Part shown: one piece after another, positions 42,812 to 51,194 of the stretch
Layout: each line of letters opens with the position of its first letter
Position numbering within the stretch: the stretch's first letter is position 1
Assembly (NCBI GenBank): GCA_018816245.1
Contig: JAHIVW010000003.1
Span: forward strand, 186,001 to 250,000
Direction: 5' to 3'
Source: Nanobdellota archaeon
Lineage (GTDB): Archaea > Aenigmatarchaeota > Aenigmatarchaeia > QMZP01
Length of the DNA stretch: 64,000 nucleotides
The notes under the pieces: model-generated
The model's input: the letters and a program-made list of their open reading frames with translations, nothing else
The model's database searches: none
Told to the model about the DNA's origin: nothing
Position numbers and translations under genes: made by a program

Positions 42812-42936
42812 GCCGGGGTAGCTCAGTTGGTTAGAGCGCTGCTCTCATAAGTCCCGCTGGGATCGCTATGAGATCTGATGCCCGAGATGATGGGAGTGAA
42901 TGGCAGAGGTCGTGGGTTCGAAACCCACCCTCGGCA
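42812..42936 (+). tRNA. tRNA with anticodon CAT (Met, or Ile if modified), with intron
   Basis: Acceptor arms GCCGGGG (42812-42818) and CCTCGGC (42929-42935), D arm GCTC/GAGC, T arm GTGGG-TTCGAAA-CCCAC and discriminator A at 42936 are all present. The anticodon stem CTGCT pairs with GGCAG (42902-42906). The anticodon CAT is at 42846-42848. About 51 bases (roughly 42850-42900) interrupt the loop after position 37, the standard site of archaeal introns; TCA/TGA and TCCC/GGGA pairs can form a relaxed bulge-helix-bulge. CAT can be elongator Met, initiator or lysidine/agmatidine Ile; the GCCGGGG acceptor is not the usual A-U-starting initiator form. Confidence 0.88.
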
Positions 42937-43003
42937 TTGGGCGAATTGTGCAGTACCCGCACGAAAGAAACAGTAGTCAACGTTAAGTCAAAGGGTCTCC
43001 TGC

Positions 43004-44041
43004 TCACCCACAGTTCACATTCTTGACCTGGTTTTCAACGACTTCCCCGGAACGGGAAACATTGATCACCACATCCCAGGTGCACTGGCAGCCGGGATTG
43101 ACGTGGGCCTCGAAGTGTGCTTGGTACAGATATCCCGTATAGTTTTGGAGGTATTCCTTTTTGAGAATGGGCTGCCCCGGGCTATCGATCCAGTGGATTG
43201 CAGTTGGCGTGTGCTCCTTGACTTTGCTTGGTTTCTTATACGCATCATCACACATATCTGTCCCGTTGTACGGACAGATCGAGGTGCTATTTCTCTTGTA
43301 GTCTACATGGCCTGCATAGACAGATGTTCTTCTTGCCGTCTGGCCCTCAGTGCAGAGCGCTGCATTGCTTCCCGGGACAAGGGAAGCGTCTACCTCGAAG
43401 AAGTTCATGATGAAATATGGTCCCGGAGCGCTCATGTTGATATTATCCCTGGGACCCAAGGTGGTGTTGTCTACCCCGCGGCGGCCCAGCAGGGGGTTCG
43501 CGATGTCCGCTGTCCCCGTGTTCTTGATTGTCATGGTCTGGCAGGCGCAGAAACTGCTGTTTGTTGTGTTCGTGGTGTTGGTATTATTGACCGTGACTGG
43601 AATATAGTCATATGAACATTTGTTTGGTGAGTAGGGAAAGTTTCCGAACGCAAATCCCACATAATACTGACCATTTGGAAGCTTGGATGTATCCCAGTCC
43701 GCTTCCCAGTAGCCTGTCTCCCCGAACGCCGTCCCGTTCTGGACAGGATAGGACGGGTCAGTGGAAAACCAGCTCACGCCGTCAGGGCTGAACATAAAGA
43801 AGACCTGGTCAGTGTCCTTCGGAAGCACGCTCGGATTTATGTTCAGGCCAAAGAGGCGTTCATAATTATTGATAACCGTCCCGGAGCGGGGGAATGCAAG
43901 TTCTGCCTTCATTGGGGAAAGCGTCGGAGTTGTGGGAAGCTGCGGACCGACAGGAGTGAACTGTGCGTTCGTGTATGGAAATAACAGAAGAAAGACCAAC
44001 CCAACTATTCCTACACCGGCAAAGAGATCACGGTTCGGCAT
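43004..44041 (-). CDS. Secreted or surface protein, cysteine- and Asn-rich
   Basis: A 345-residue protein with a signal sequence (hydrophobic residues 8-24, 'FPYTNAQFTP' as the cleavage region). The first half contains an Ig-like pattern ('LPNGQYYVGFAFG'). A run of 'NNTNTTNTTNSS' offers several N-glycosylation sites. Cysteines occur in pairs ('CACQ', 'CQCTWD'). There is no membrane anchor at the C-terminus, so it may be secreted or bound to other coat proteins. No family recognised. Confidence 0.7.
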   Translation of the reverse strand: MPNRDLFAGVGIVGLVFLLLFPYTNAQFTPVGPQLPTTPTLSPMKAELAFPRSGTVINNYERLFGLNINPSVLPKDTDQVFFMFSPDGVSWFSTDPSYPVQNGTAFGETGYWEADWDTSKLPNGQYYVGFAFGNFPYSPNKCSYDYIPVTVNNTNTTNTTNSSFCACQTMTIKNTGTADIANPLLGRRGVDNTTLGPRDNINMSAPGPYFIMNFFEVDASLVPGSNAALCTEGQTARRTSVYAGHVDYKRNSTSICPYNGTDMCDDAYKKPSKVKEHTPTAIHWIDSPGQPILKKEYLQNYTGYLYQAHFEAHVNPGCQCTWDVVINVSRSGEVVENQVKNVNCG

Positions 44042-44117
44042 AGACCCCTCTTCACTCTAGCGAGGTAAAATTTATAAAGCCATCAGCCTCTGCCTGCCAA
44101 GGAACTCGCCAACTGGA

Positions 44118-44585
44118 TTAAATTTCTCCAATCTGGCCGAGAAGGATTTCCTCGTTCGTTCTCCAAGAACAAGCTTGAGATACATGATCTGTATAGTGTT
44201 GTCTCAGAATTGGATACGCTTCATCGGGGCCGAGGTGCCATCCTATCCCGAGGGCACGGGCCTCCCAAAAAGAAGGCTGATATGTATAAACATCTCTACA
44301 GGTGGCTTGTACACCACACGTTACTTGTTCTGGGTTTGTGCAATACTCCACGTCTGCACCTGGACAGTTATTCCATGTATTTGTTATCTGGAGGATCCCA
44401 CCATAATCAGCACACAATCCTGATGTATCGATATTCTCGCATCGGCATTCTCCATCGCTGCTACCGCCAAGTTGTCCCGCTATATAATCACCCTGAATAC
44501 TTTGGTTAGCAAGAACGAAGGCAACAGCAACGATTGCAATAACGAGCAAAAACAATGAAGTTCTATTTTCCCAAGCCTTTCGCAT
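44118..44585 (-). CDS. Short membrane-anchored cysteine-rich protein
   Basis: A 155-residue protein: basic start MRKAWENR, one hydrophobic helix (about 9-27), then an outer domain with eight cysteines ('GECRCENIDTSGLC', 'CPGADVEYC', 'CGVQATC'). It looks like an exported disulfide-rich protein anchored by an uncleaved signal. No family recognised. It follows rpo3 in the same direction with a gap of about 75 bases. Confidence 0.65.
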   Translation of the reverse strand: MRKAWENRTSLFLLVIAIVAVAFVLANQSIQGDYIAGQLGGSSDGECRCENIDTSGLCADYGGILQITNTWNNCPGADVEYCTNPEQVTCGVQATCRDVYTYQPSFWEARALGIGWHLGPDEAYPILRQHYTDHVSQACSWRTNEEILLGQIGEI

Positions 44586-44662
44586 ACACTATTATTCGCT
44601 CTGTTTATATAAAAGCTAGAAGCGTCTCACGACAATGATATGGACTGGTCTTCAGCTATACG

Positions 44663-45298
44663 TTACATCTTCACCGCTGCTTGCTTCAACTCGGTTGTCC
44701 TTTCTTCCATGATCTTCGCCGCTTCGGTGACGACTTGTTCAGGACCAAGCCCGCAAACAGACTCAACGCGGAACCGGAACGCAGTCGGCTCGGTTTTCAC
44801 CGGTCCCTCTTTCGGAGCAGGAGAGTAGTCGTATGCAGCAATCGCTGCCTGGTAGCGAGCATGATCTTTGCCGAGACCGAGGTGTGCAACAGCTTCGAAT
44901 TTTAATGAATGCCCTTTCAAGAGTTCAACAATCGGAAAATCCGGGCTTGTTGGCTGGACATCCTTGTTGCTGCTCTTCAAATCACCGCTGGTCACGATAC
45001 ATGGTCCGGTCTTCTCAAGTGCAAACACGACCTGATTCTTTGAAGAAACATCCTCTGTTCCAGGGGGAACAAGGTCGAATTTTCCAACCGGATAGGTCAA
45101 TGGAATCATCCCAACACGGTGGGAGATGATTTCATCGAAGAGTGCAGAGGAGTTCTGCTGGAAATCAATATACGCAACTGCCATGGTCGGCACGTTATTT
45201 ATCATGATTCGGCGGAGTGCATTTGCAAAGCCGATGGTTGTGTCTTCAAGAACAAATTCAATCTTCTCTGCCTTTGTTTTCACAGTTTTGATATTCAT
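44663..45298 (-). CDS. rpo3: DNA-directed RNA polymerase subunit Rpo3 (RpoD)
   Basis: A 211-residue subunit homologous to bacterial alpha. It has 'GFANALRRIMINNVPTMAV', the conserved alpha-motif, and 'SHRVGMIPL'. The 4Fe-4S domain cysteines of some archaeal Rpo3 are absent, as in several lineages. It is the last gene of the ribosomal unit, behind an AGGTGATTCC leader. In most archaea rpo3 is next to uS4/uS11/uL18e genes, not to nusA and L30e. Confidence 0.93.
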   Translation of the reverse strand: MNIKTVKTKAEKIEFVLEDTTIGFANALRRIMINNVPTMAVAYIDFQQNSSALFDEIISHRVGMIPLTYPVGKFDLVPPGTEDVSSKNQVVFALEKTGPCIVTSGDLKSSNKDVQPTSPDFPIVELLKGHSLKFEAVAHLGLGKDHARYQAAIAAYDYSPAPKEGPVKTEPTAFRFRVESVCGLGPEQVVTEAAKIMEERTTELKQAAVKM

Positions 45299-45329
45299 GG
45301 AATCACCTTCTCATATGTCTTTTAAAAGG

Positions 45330-45734
45330 TTACCGGAGCCGAACATCCGTGATACCGAAATGCCGCTTCAAGAGCAGCTTCAGGATGTTGATGTTCGCTC
45401 CACCTTTCCCAATGACAACAGAACGGTCCTTTTGCGGGATCGTCATGACAATAATAGTACCAGTTCGCTCAACGGTCTTCACACTCGCAACCATGGACTT
45501 CACCAGTTCTTCCGGGGTTTCAGCGTGGGCAAAGACCTTGACTGGTTTTCCAAGCAACGCACTGACCTTCTTGATGATTGCTCCCTCCTTGCCGATGGCG
45601 AGGCCGACTTTCCCAGCATCGACGAGAAAAATGACACCATTCTCCGTAACAAGACAGTCCCGTGCGTGCACCTTGGTAATCTTCTCAAACGCAGCGATAA
45701 TCCGGATGTCGTCCGTAGAGAGTTTCACACCCAT
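45330..45734 (-). CDS. nusA: NusA-like KH-domain protein
   Basis: A 134-residue archaeal NusA, which has only the two KH domains. GXXG loops are visible as 'LAIGKEGAIIKKVSALL' and 'VVIGKGGANINILKLLL'. It binds RNA and is thought to act in termination or antitermination. It usually follows rpl30e and precedes uS12 in archaea; here rpl30e precedes it but rpo3 follows. I chose the ATG at 45734 behind GGTGA; a GTG at 45746 is possible. Confidence 0.88.
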   Translation of the reverse strand: MGVKLSTDDIRIIAAFEKITKVHARDCLVTENGVIFLVDAGKVGLAIGKEGAIIKKVSALLGKPVKVFAHAETPEELVKSMVASVKTVERTGTIIVMTIPQKDRSVVIGKGGANINILKLLLKRHFGITDVRLR

Positions 45735-45746
45735 ATTGTTTGTCAC

Positions 45747-46019
45747 CTATGCATCTTTGGTAATCCCAATGACGAGCACCGTAAACGGTTTCCCGCAGAT
45801 CTCGCCAAGACGAATTGAATTTTCATCGACCTTTTCCAATGAAAAAAGGCCATGGGAAGCAAACCGCGAGAATTCCTCGAGCGTCCGCTGCGGACAGTTC
45901 GAGGCGGTGTACGCAGCCTGCAAGCGGCCTGCAAGTGCTGCCCGACGGACCGAGTTTGTTCCAATCAAGAGGAGATTCTTCTTTGCCGCATCCTTGATGG
46001 TTCGCGTTACTGTTGCCAT
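45747..46019 (-). CDS. rpl30e: Ribosomal protein L30e (L7Ae family)
   Basis: A 90-residue L7Ae/L30e-fold protein ('LLLIGTNSVRRAALAGRLQA', 'FTVLVIGI'), a component of the large subunit in archaea. The order rpl30e-nusA is the standard archaeal pair and supports the call. It begins nine bases after uS8 behind AAGGCGATTCC. It is short compared with typical L30e (about 100 residues). Confidence 0.72.
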   Translation of the reverse strand: MATVTRTIKDAAKKNLLLIGTNSVRRAALAGRLQAAYTASNCPQRTLEEFSRFASHGLFSLEKVDENSIRLGEICGKPFTVLVIGITKDA

Positions 46020-46028
46020 GGAATCGCC

Positions 46029-46415
46029 TTAATACACATACCCAAGGAGTTTTCCGCCAACTTCGAGCTGCTCTGCTTTCCGCTGGTCCATAATACCCTT
46101 TGCTGTGGAAATAATGAGAATCCCTACTTTGTTGGCTGGGAGAAAGCGTTTTTCCCAGTCAATGAAATCGCGCTTGCCAACAGAGAATCGTGGCCGGATG
46201 GCCCCGCAATCATTAATCTTCCCGTTCAGGGAGATCGAGAAGGTTCCGCTTTTCCCGTCTTCAGTGAACTCAAACGCGCCGATGTAGCTGTGATCCTGCA
46301 TGACTTTCAGGACTTCTCTCACCAAGCCATTCGCTTTCGTGGTGCAACTGTGTTTCCCGATCAGATCAGCATTCTTGATGCTTGCGAACACATCGGAAAG
46401 GAGGTCGTGCTGCAT
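46029..46415 (-). CDS. rps8: Ribosomal protein uS8
   Basis: A 128-residue small-subunit protein with 'DLLSDVFASIKNADLIGKHS' at the start and 'GILIISTAKGIMDQRKA' at the end, the rRNA-binding motif of archaeal S8. It follows uS14 in the usual spc order. The next gene should be uL6, but here it is L30e. It has an AAAGGTGATTCC leader. Confidence 0.94.
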   Translation of the reverse strand: MQHDLLSDVFASIKNADLIGKHSCTTKANGLVREVLKVMQDHSYIGAFEFTEDGKSGTFSISLNGKINDCGAIRPRFSVGKRDFIDWEKRFLPANKVGILIISTAKGIMDQRKAEQLEVGGKLLGYVY

Positions 46416-46425
46416 GGAATCACCT

Positions 46426-46647
46426 TTAGTTGAATTTCTTGAAGCCGAGATTCGTGGCTTCTTCTCGGAAGCACTGCCGGCAATAGTTCAGGCCGTACTT
46501 GTGCATAACTGATCCTTTCTTCCCGCAGCGGCGACAGGGTGCAGTAATGTCGCCGAACTTCCGCTTCTTCGACGAATTATGTTTGATATAACGGGCAAGT
46601 TTTGCTGGCTTGTTCGCCAATTGTTTCTTGACACGTTCGTACGACAT
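46426..46647 (-). CDS. rps14: Ribosomal protein uS14 (zinc type)
   Basis: A 73-residue S14 with a zinc finger C38/C41/C56/C59. The length is typical of archaeal S14 once the start is set at the ATG at 46647; three more in-frame codons upstream are unlikely. Confidence 0.92.
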   Translation of the reverse strand: MSYERVKKQLANKPAKLARYIKHNSSKKRKFGDITAPCRRCGKKGSVMHKYGLNYCRQCFREEATNLGFKKFN

Positions 46648-46652
46648 ACCAA

Positions 46653-47159
46653 TCACACAATCGTTACTCCAAAGGTCTGTTTCATGTATTCTTGGGCTGC
46701 TGCCGGAGTAATGCGGTGTTGTTTTCCGATTTTTCCTGGGCGGATCCGGCGGCGGGAAACGCGGTACCCGGGTCGTTCAAGGGTTACTGCCACCTCGAAT
46801 CCAACGATCCCGATTTCAGGATCGTACTTGATTCCCGGGATGTTAATGTACTCATGAATCCCAAAGGAGATGTTTCCTTGGGTGTCAAATGAACCGGCCT
46901 TGAGTTTCTTTTCAACTGCTTCGAGAAGAGTAGCAAGGATCGTTGTCGCCTTCTTGCCGCGGATCGTAACCATGGCACCAATGGGACGGTGTTTGGCAAC
47001 GCCGAAGGTGGTTCGTTTATGTGTTTTCGTGATCACGGCAGCCTTCCCGGAAACGCGATCCAAGATCTTCTTTCCATTCTCAAGCTTGGTTCCTGCCTCG
47101 CCTGCACCAAAGTTCAGGGTTACTTTGCTCAGACGAATGGTTTGCATGGGATTGGTCAT
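46653..47159 (-). CDS. rpl5: Ribosomal protein uL5
   Basis: A 168-residue large-subunit protein that binds 5S rRNA ('LSKVTLNFGAGEAG', 'IGAMVTIRG', 'NISFGIHEYINIPG'). I chose the ATG at 47159 (MTNPMQTIRL); a GTG at 47168 overlaps eS4. The spc order eS4-uL5-uS14-uS8 is kept. Confidence 0.94.
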   Translation of the reverse strand: MTNPMQTIRLSKVTLNFGAGEAGTKLENGKKILDRVSGKAAVITKTHKRTTFGVAKHRPIGAMVTIRGKKATTILATLLEAVEKKLKAGSFDTQGNISFGIHEYINIPGIKYDPEIGIVGFEVAVTLERPGYRVSRRRIRPGKIGKQHRITPAAAQEYMKQTFGVTIV

Positions 47160-47164
47160 AAAGA

Positions 47165-47854
47165 TCACGTCTTGGAAAAGCTCCCTGCCATCACATATTC
47201 CTTTGGTGTTTCAATGACCCCTTTTTTTGTTTCAATTATTATGGTACTTCGAACGAGTGCATTGTCTCGATTCTTCACGGTCTTGATCGTTCCGATTGTT
47301 CCTTTGTTGCGACCGGCGAAAATAATTGCTTGGGAGCCAGTTTCAAGCTTGATATGGTTCTGAATCTTCTGATCGGGAAGTGAAATGGTGAGTGTATCAC
47401 CAACGTTGTATGACGTTTTCTTATTGGAAAGAATGGTTCTGCCATCATGAAGTGTCAGTGCTTCCTTTCCCCCCTTTACTGTCCGTTTCCCTTGGATGCG
47501 GCATTGCTTTGTCTTCGTCTCTTCCTCTTTAATTTCATTCAACGTTAGACCGCGTTTATTGATAAACACACGGAAATATTGCTTCATTGCTGGCAGTTCA
47601 ATGACATCCATCAAACCGGTTGGGAATGTGTGATTCTTGCGTACTTTCTTGTCCACAAGAACACTCTCAGCGTTCAGGATCTTTTTTACCTCTTTAGTAT
47701 TTTGTGCCAATGAAAGATAATCACGGAGCAGCACGTGAAGAGGGATACAATTTGCTTTTGTGTGTGGTCCTGGTTTTGGTGAGACAACAAACACTTTTCC
47801 TTTTCGCTGAACTGGCCAAAACATTGGCATTTGGGAACGTTTCATGTGAGTCAT
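47165..47854 (-). CDS. rps4e: Ribosomal protein eS4
   Basis: A 229-residue archaeal/eukaryal small-subunit protein: an S4-like RNA-binding part, the central 'PAMKQYFRVFINKRG' region and a KOW motif near the C-terminus ('AIIFAGRNKGTIGTIKTV'). Position between uL24 and uL5 is standard in archaea. Confidence 0.94.
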   Translation of the reverse strand: MTHMKRSQMPMFWPVQRKGKVFVVSPKPGPHTKANCIPLHVLLRDYLSLAQNTKEVKKILNAESVLVDKKVRKNHTFPTGLMDVIELPAMKQYFRVFINKRGLTLNEIKEEETKTKQCRIQGKRTVKGGKEALTLHDGRTILSNKKTSYNVGDTLTISLPDQKIQNHIKLETGSQAIIFAGRNKGTIGTIKTVKNRDNALVRSTIIIETKKGVIETPKEYVMAGSFSKT

Positions 47855-47858
47855 AGAA

Positions 47859-48257
47859 TCACTTCGGTGTTGCCTGCTTACCTCGTTGAATCATGGCAAA
47901 TCGTGCCTTATCTTCTCCGTGGAGTTTGACAATCATCAGATTGGAAGGTTGGAATGGGCGAAGGACTTCAGTCCCGTTCACCTTTTTTACCCGCACGCCG
48001 TCAAGGTAGACTTTTGTCTTCTTGACACTCACCCGTTCGACGGCCTTTTGTGTTCCTTTCAGCGGCCCTCGCGTGATTTTCACTTCGTCACCTTTCCGGA
48101 GGGGGAGACTGCGACGCTTATGAATTGTGCGGAGCTCCAAAGAAAGGTGGGCAGCCAGGAACTTCTGGCGAACGTGGAGCGGTGCATTGTGTCGGTACTT
48201 CCGCTGCTTGCGGGGTTGCACACTTCTCTTCCACTTGGAGGACCAATTCGTTTTCAT
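47859..48257 (-). CDS. rpl24: Ribosomal protein uL24
   Basis: A 132-residue large-subunit protein with the KOW motif 'LPLRKGDEVKITRGPLKG' and a basic N-terminus ('WKRSVQPRKQRKYRHNAP'). I chose the ATG at 48257 (MKTNWSSKW); four upstream codons are possible. It lies 40 bases after the MetG-beta gene. Confidence 0.93.
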   Translation of the reverse strand: MKTNWSSKWKRSVQPRKQRKYRHNAPLHVRQKFLAAHLSLELRTIHKRRSLPLRKGDEVKITRGPLKGTQKAVERVSVKKTKVYLDGVRVKKVNGTEVLRPFQPSNLMIVKLHGEDKARFAMIQRGKQATPK

Positions 48258-48296
48258 ACGAATTCTCATATGCTAGGACAGATGGTTTATATAGGT

Positions 48297-48620
48297 TCAG
48301 TGGACCTTGGCTCCCGAAGGAACCTCCTGATCAGGGCGGAGCAAGACCGGCTCACCGTTGACATCCGCTGCGAGGAGCATTCCGTTGCTCTCGATGCCGC
48401 GGATGGTTTTGGGAGCCAGGTTCGTGACCACCACGATCTGGCGGCCGACCAGGTCAACCGGGTTATAGGTATCAGCAATACCCGCGATCAAGTGGCGCGT
48501 CTCCTCCCCTATCTCCACATCAAGGCGGAGGAGTTTGTCAGCATGTTCAACTGGTTCAGCAGCGGTGATTGTCCCGATCCGGAGATCCAAGCGAGCAAAG
48601 TGGTCATAGGAGATTTCCAT
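48297..48620 (-). CDS. tRNA-binding domain protein, MetG beta type (EMAP/Trbp111 fold)
   Basis: A 107-residue OB-fold tRNA-binding protein ('FARLDLRIGTITAAEPVEHA', 'RQIVVVTNLAPKTIRGIESN', 'GMLLAADVNGEPVLL'). It is the stand-alone C-terminal domain of methionyl-tRNA synthetase (MetG beta) that binds tRNA outside the catalytic subunit. The unusual point is its place: it sits between uL14 and uL24 inside the spc operon, one base after the uL14 stop. The catalytic MetG is not in the window. Confidence 0.82.
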   Translation of the reverse strand: MEISYDHFARLDLRIGTITAAEPVEHADKLLRLDVEIGEETRHLIAGIADTYNPVDLVGRQIVVVTNLAPKTIRGIESNGMLLAADVNGEPVLLRPDQEVPSGAKVH

Positions 48621-48621
48621 A

Positions 48622-49023
48622 CTAGACAACCTGACTCGCTATCTTGCCGATCAACGGGAAACGCTGAACCGCTTCTTTAGCCACAGGACCCTTGATGAGG
48701 GTTCCCTTTGGCTCATTCTTATCACCATCAACGATCACTGCTGCATTATCTTCAAACGCAATCCGCAATCCACTCGGACGCCGGTATTCCTTGGTTTGAC
48801 GGACGAGAATACAAGTAAACATCTGCTTTCGAACCTTTTCATTTCCTTTGTAAACGCGGCATTTGATCAGTGACGCAACCCCTGCACGGGGTTTCTGCCG
48901 ACGGTGACCCTTGTATTTTTTCACTGAAATAATTTGGAGGATTTTGGCACCAGAATTATCAGCACAGGTCAGGTACGACCCAGAGGAAAGTCCTCGTGAA
49001 ATAGATGCAGCAATGGCTTTCAT
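48622..49023 (-). CDS. rpl14: Ribosomal protein uL14
   Basis: A 133-residue large-subunit protein ('LTCADNSGAKILQIISVK', 'GVASLIKCRVYKGN', 'LIKGPVAKEA'). It lies at the subunit interface. I chose the ATG at 49023 (MKAIAASIS); the extra open frame to 49080 runs inside uS17. Confidence 0.94.
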   Translation of the reverse strand: MKAIAASISRGLSSGSYLTCADNSGAKILQIISVKKYKGHRRQKPRAGVASLIKCRVYKGNEKVRKQMFTCILVRQTKEYRRPSGLRIAFEDNAAVIVDGDKNEPKGTLIKGPVAKEAVQRFPLIGKIASQVV

Positions 49024-49027
49024 GAAA

Positions 49028-49342
49028 TCATCCAACCACCACAAACGCCTTGGTTTTTGACAAACGGCGGCATTCGGCAATCGTGACCAGTGTTCCTTCG
49101 CTCACCGGGATACAGGGAGGCACATACGCAGTAACATGGGAGGACCGGCGTTCAGAACGGCGGTACTTGGGGATGAGCTTCGTATAGGACCATTCGACGA
49201 TTGCGGTGTTCTTGCTCTTGGCAGCGGTGACCTTTCCAGAGAAGACGCGCCCTCGGACCGAGAGCTTCCCGTGCCAGGGACATTTCACGTCCTCACAGAC
49301 CTTTTCAGGAGCTTTCACAGGGATGCCAATCGATTTCTTCAT
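49028..49342 (-). CDS. rps17: Ribosomal protein uS17
   Basis: A 104-residue small-subunit protein with archaeal S17 features ('CPWHGKLSVRGRVFSGKV', 'YIPP..' type 'YVPPCIPVSEGTLVTIAE'). It is the first gene of the ribosomal unit here; a TTTAAATAG-like box at about 49374-49382 precedes it, so a promoter lies directly upstream. Normally uL29 and rnp1 precede it, but they are absent. Confidence 0.93.
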   Translation of the reverse strand: MKKSIGIPVKAPEKVCEDVKCPWHGKLSVRGRVFSGKVTAAKSKNTAIVEWSYTKLIPKYRRSERRSSHVTAYVPPCIPVSEGTLVTIAECRRLSKTKAFVVVG

Positions 49343-49442
49343 AGAGGGTCCTCAGGGCTTTTTCTTAGGGGATTGGCTATTTAAAGGGTGATTTGTGGCT
49401 CTTTGGTAGGGTGATTTTCGACCCTCTTTCAGGCCGAATGAT

Positions 49443-50258
49443 TCAGGAGTTACGGGAGATGTGGCCGATGAGGGCTTCCGCCAGTTCCTTTGTGGCTGCG
49501 GAAACCACAGGTACCTGAATATCGTGACCGAATTCCAGGTATGGGCAAGGCCCCAAAGATCGCCCGTCTGCTGTCACCATGACGCCACCTGACTCGGTTT
49601 CTAACCCGTACGCAATGGCGATTTCCAGGTTCCGTTTCCGGGTGCATTCAAGGACCAAATCAGCACTGCCGCTCGCAAGATCAGCATAATAAACAGCAGA
49701 AGAACCGAGGTACGAGACGTGAAATCCCTGCAGTTTTGCTGAAAAAATCTTCCTATTGGTCTCAAAATATTCATCAACGTAAATTCTTGTTTTTTCGCTC
49801 AGTTCTGTGCTCTTCGAACATGCAATTGTTTCCGTCTTCCCGTTGGCAATCAGAAAACTCCCTTTCCCATTTACTGCATAAAACAGTCTTCTTGTAGCAT
49901 GTTCCATGATCCCGCTGAAGAGGTAATCATCATACCGTGGATCGAGGGAGGAGAATATGCCGAGCATGGTTCCGTACCTTCCCTTCGCCCTCGCTTTTTT
50001 ATAAACAGACGAACCATCGAGTCCGTCAAGCAGCCCCAAATACTGCGGGTTCGTTCCAATGTCGAGCGTCCCGTGTTCTTCAGAGAGTATCCGTATCGGT
50101 ACCATCGCTTTTTCTATTTCAACATCACCTCGTAATGCCGTTTCACCAAACTGGTTCTTCTGCAGGAGTTCCTCACCTACCTTTCCAAGGTCCTGGTGAA
50201 TGTTGTATGCTTTTTCCAATGAGGCCAATGCTGTTTTCACGACATGCTCCTTTTTCAT
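49443..50258 (-). CDS. Inositol-monophosphatase-family phosphatase
   Basis: A 271-residue protein with the metal site E60/E61-H-G-T and 'LLDGLDGSSVY' (D78 and D81) matching the 'DPIDGT' core of the IMPase/FBPase family. The third Asp site is in 'RKRNLEIAIAYGLETESGG', where the family has 'WDxAA' - here it is degenerate, so activity is uncertain. Such enzymes dephosphorylate inositol, fructose or nucleotide 3' phosphates. I chose the ATG at 50258 behind TAAGG; the open frame to 50408 is inside or upstream of leader sequence. Confidence 0.72.
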   Translation of the reverse strand: MKKEHVVKTALASLEKAYNIHQDLGKVGEELLQKNQFGETALRGDVEIEKAMVPIRILSEEHGTLDIGTNPQYLGLLDGLDGSSVYKKARAKGRYGTMLGIFSSLDPRYDDYLFSGIMEHATRRLFYAVNGKGSFLIANGKTETIACSKSTELSEKTRIYVDEYFETNRKIFSAKLQGFHVSYLGSSAVYYADLASGSADLVLECTRKRNLEIAIAYGLETESGGVMVTADGRSLGPCPYLEFGHDIQVPVVSAATKELAEALIGHISRNS

Positions 50259-50319
50259 AAACATCCTTACGGATGGAACATAAAAAAGGAAGAAAATGGG
50301 GACAAACGCCCCTTGAAAT

Positions 50320-51105
50320 TTACGCGAGTTCGGCGTCAATGATGGATTTGAAGACGGCAAACGGCTGTGCACCCACAACACCAACATAGCCATCTTGATC
50401 ATTCCCAATCAGGAAGCTCGGTGTTCCTTGGATACCATACGATGCGCCATCAGCAAAGTCCTTATCGACCTCAGAAGCCATGGCACCACTCTCGAGACAA
50501 GTCTTGAAGGTCTCGACATCGAGTCCCAGATCCGCTGCCCAGGTTTCGTAAATATCAGGTGAAAGCAACGCTTGGTTCCCGAAGATGGTGTCGTGATATG
50601 CCCAGTAGGCCTCGTCACCGCCCTGATCCTTGGCACATTCAGCTGCCTCTGCTGCCATATGTGCGTTCGGGTGGAACGAGAGTGGGAAGTCCCGGAAGAC
50701 GAGCTTCACCTTGCCGGTGTCAATGTACTGTTCCTTGATTAACTCGTGTGTTTCGGTAAAGAACTTCTCACAGTATGGGCATTGGAAATCCGAGAACTCG
50801 ATGATGGTTACTGGTGCATTCGGGCTACCCAGTACTGCGTCATCGTCAATGCTTGCTTGAACGCGTACAGGTGCTTCGGGTTCATTCGGCGCAGTTGGTG
50901 CAACTGGTTGTTGGGTTGCTCCTTGATCAGCAACAAACAATCCGCTTGTCTGGAACATAACAATGTTAACAGCGTAGGTTCCGACAATCACAGCAAGCAG
51001 CACAACAATGAAGAGTTTCACCATGGAAATTGATTCTGGGTGTGCTGTTCTCGGTGCTTCCGAGGAGGGCCGTTCATATCGCTCTGGTTCTTGGTTTTCA
51101 GACAT
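50320..51105 (-). CDS. Membrane-anchored DsbA-like disulfide oxidoreductase
   Basis: A 261-residue protein. A cytoplasmic stretch (1-28) is followed by a membrane helix (about 29-50), a linker rich in Pro/Ala/Gln, and a DsbA-type thioredoxin domain with active site C109-P-Y-C112 and the cis-Pro loop 'GTPSFLIG'. The domain faces outside and would form or shuffle disulfides in exported proteins. The CPYC motif suits an oxidase or isomerase. Several cysteine-rich surface proteins are encoded next to it, which supports that role. The leader has an AGAGGAGAA site. Confidence 0.9.
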   Translation of the reverse strand: MSENQEPERYERPSSEAPRTAHPESISMVKLFIVVLLAVIVGTYAVNIVMFQTSGLFVADQGATQQPVAPTAPNEPEAPVRVQASIDDDAVLGSPNAPVTIIEFSDFQCPYCEKFFTETHELIKEQYIDTGKVKLVFRDFPLSFHPNAHMAAEAAECAKDQGGDEAYWAYHDTIFGNQALLSPDIYETWAADLGLDVETFKTCLESGAMASEVDKDFADGASYGIQGTPSFLIGNDQDGYVGVVGAQPFAVFKSIIDAELA

Positions 51106-51194
51106 AAAGGTTCTCCTCTTTGGTGGATATCATTCTACTGTTAACTATAAAAAGGGAGGCTATATTGCCCCTGTTGAATGAGTAAACTCGCTGT

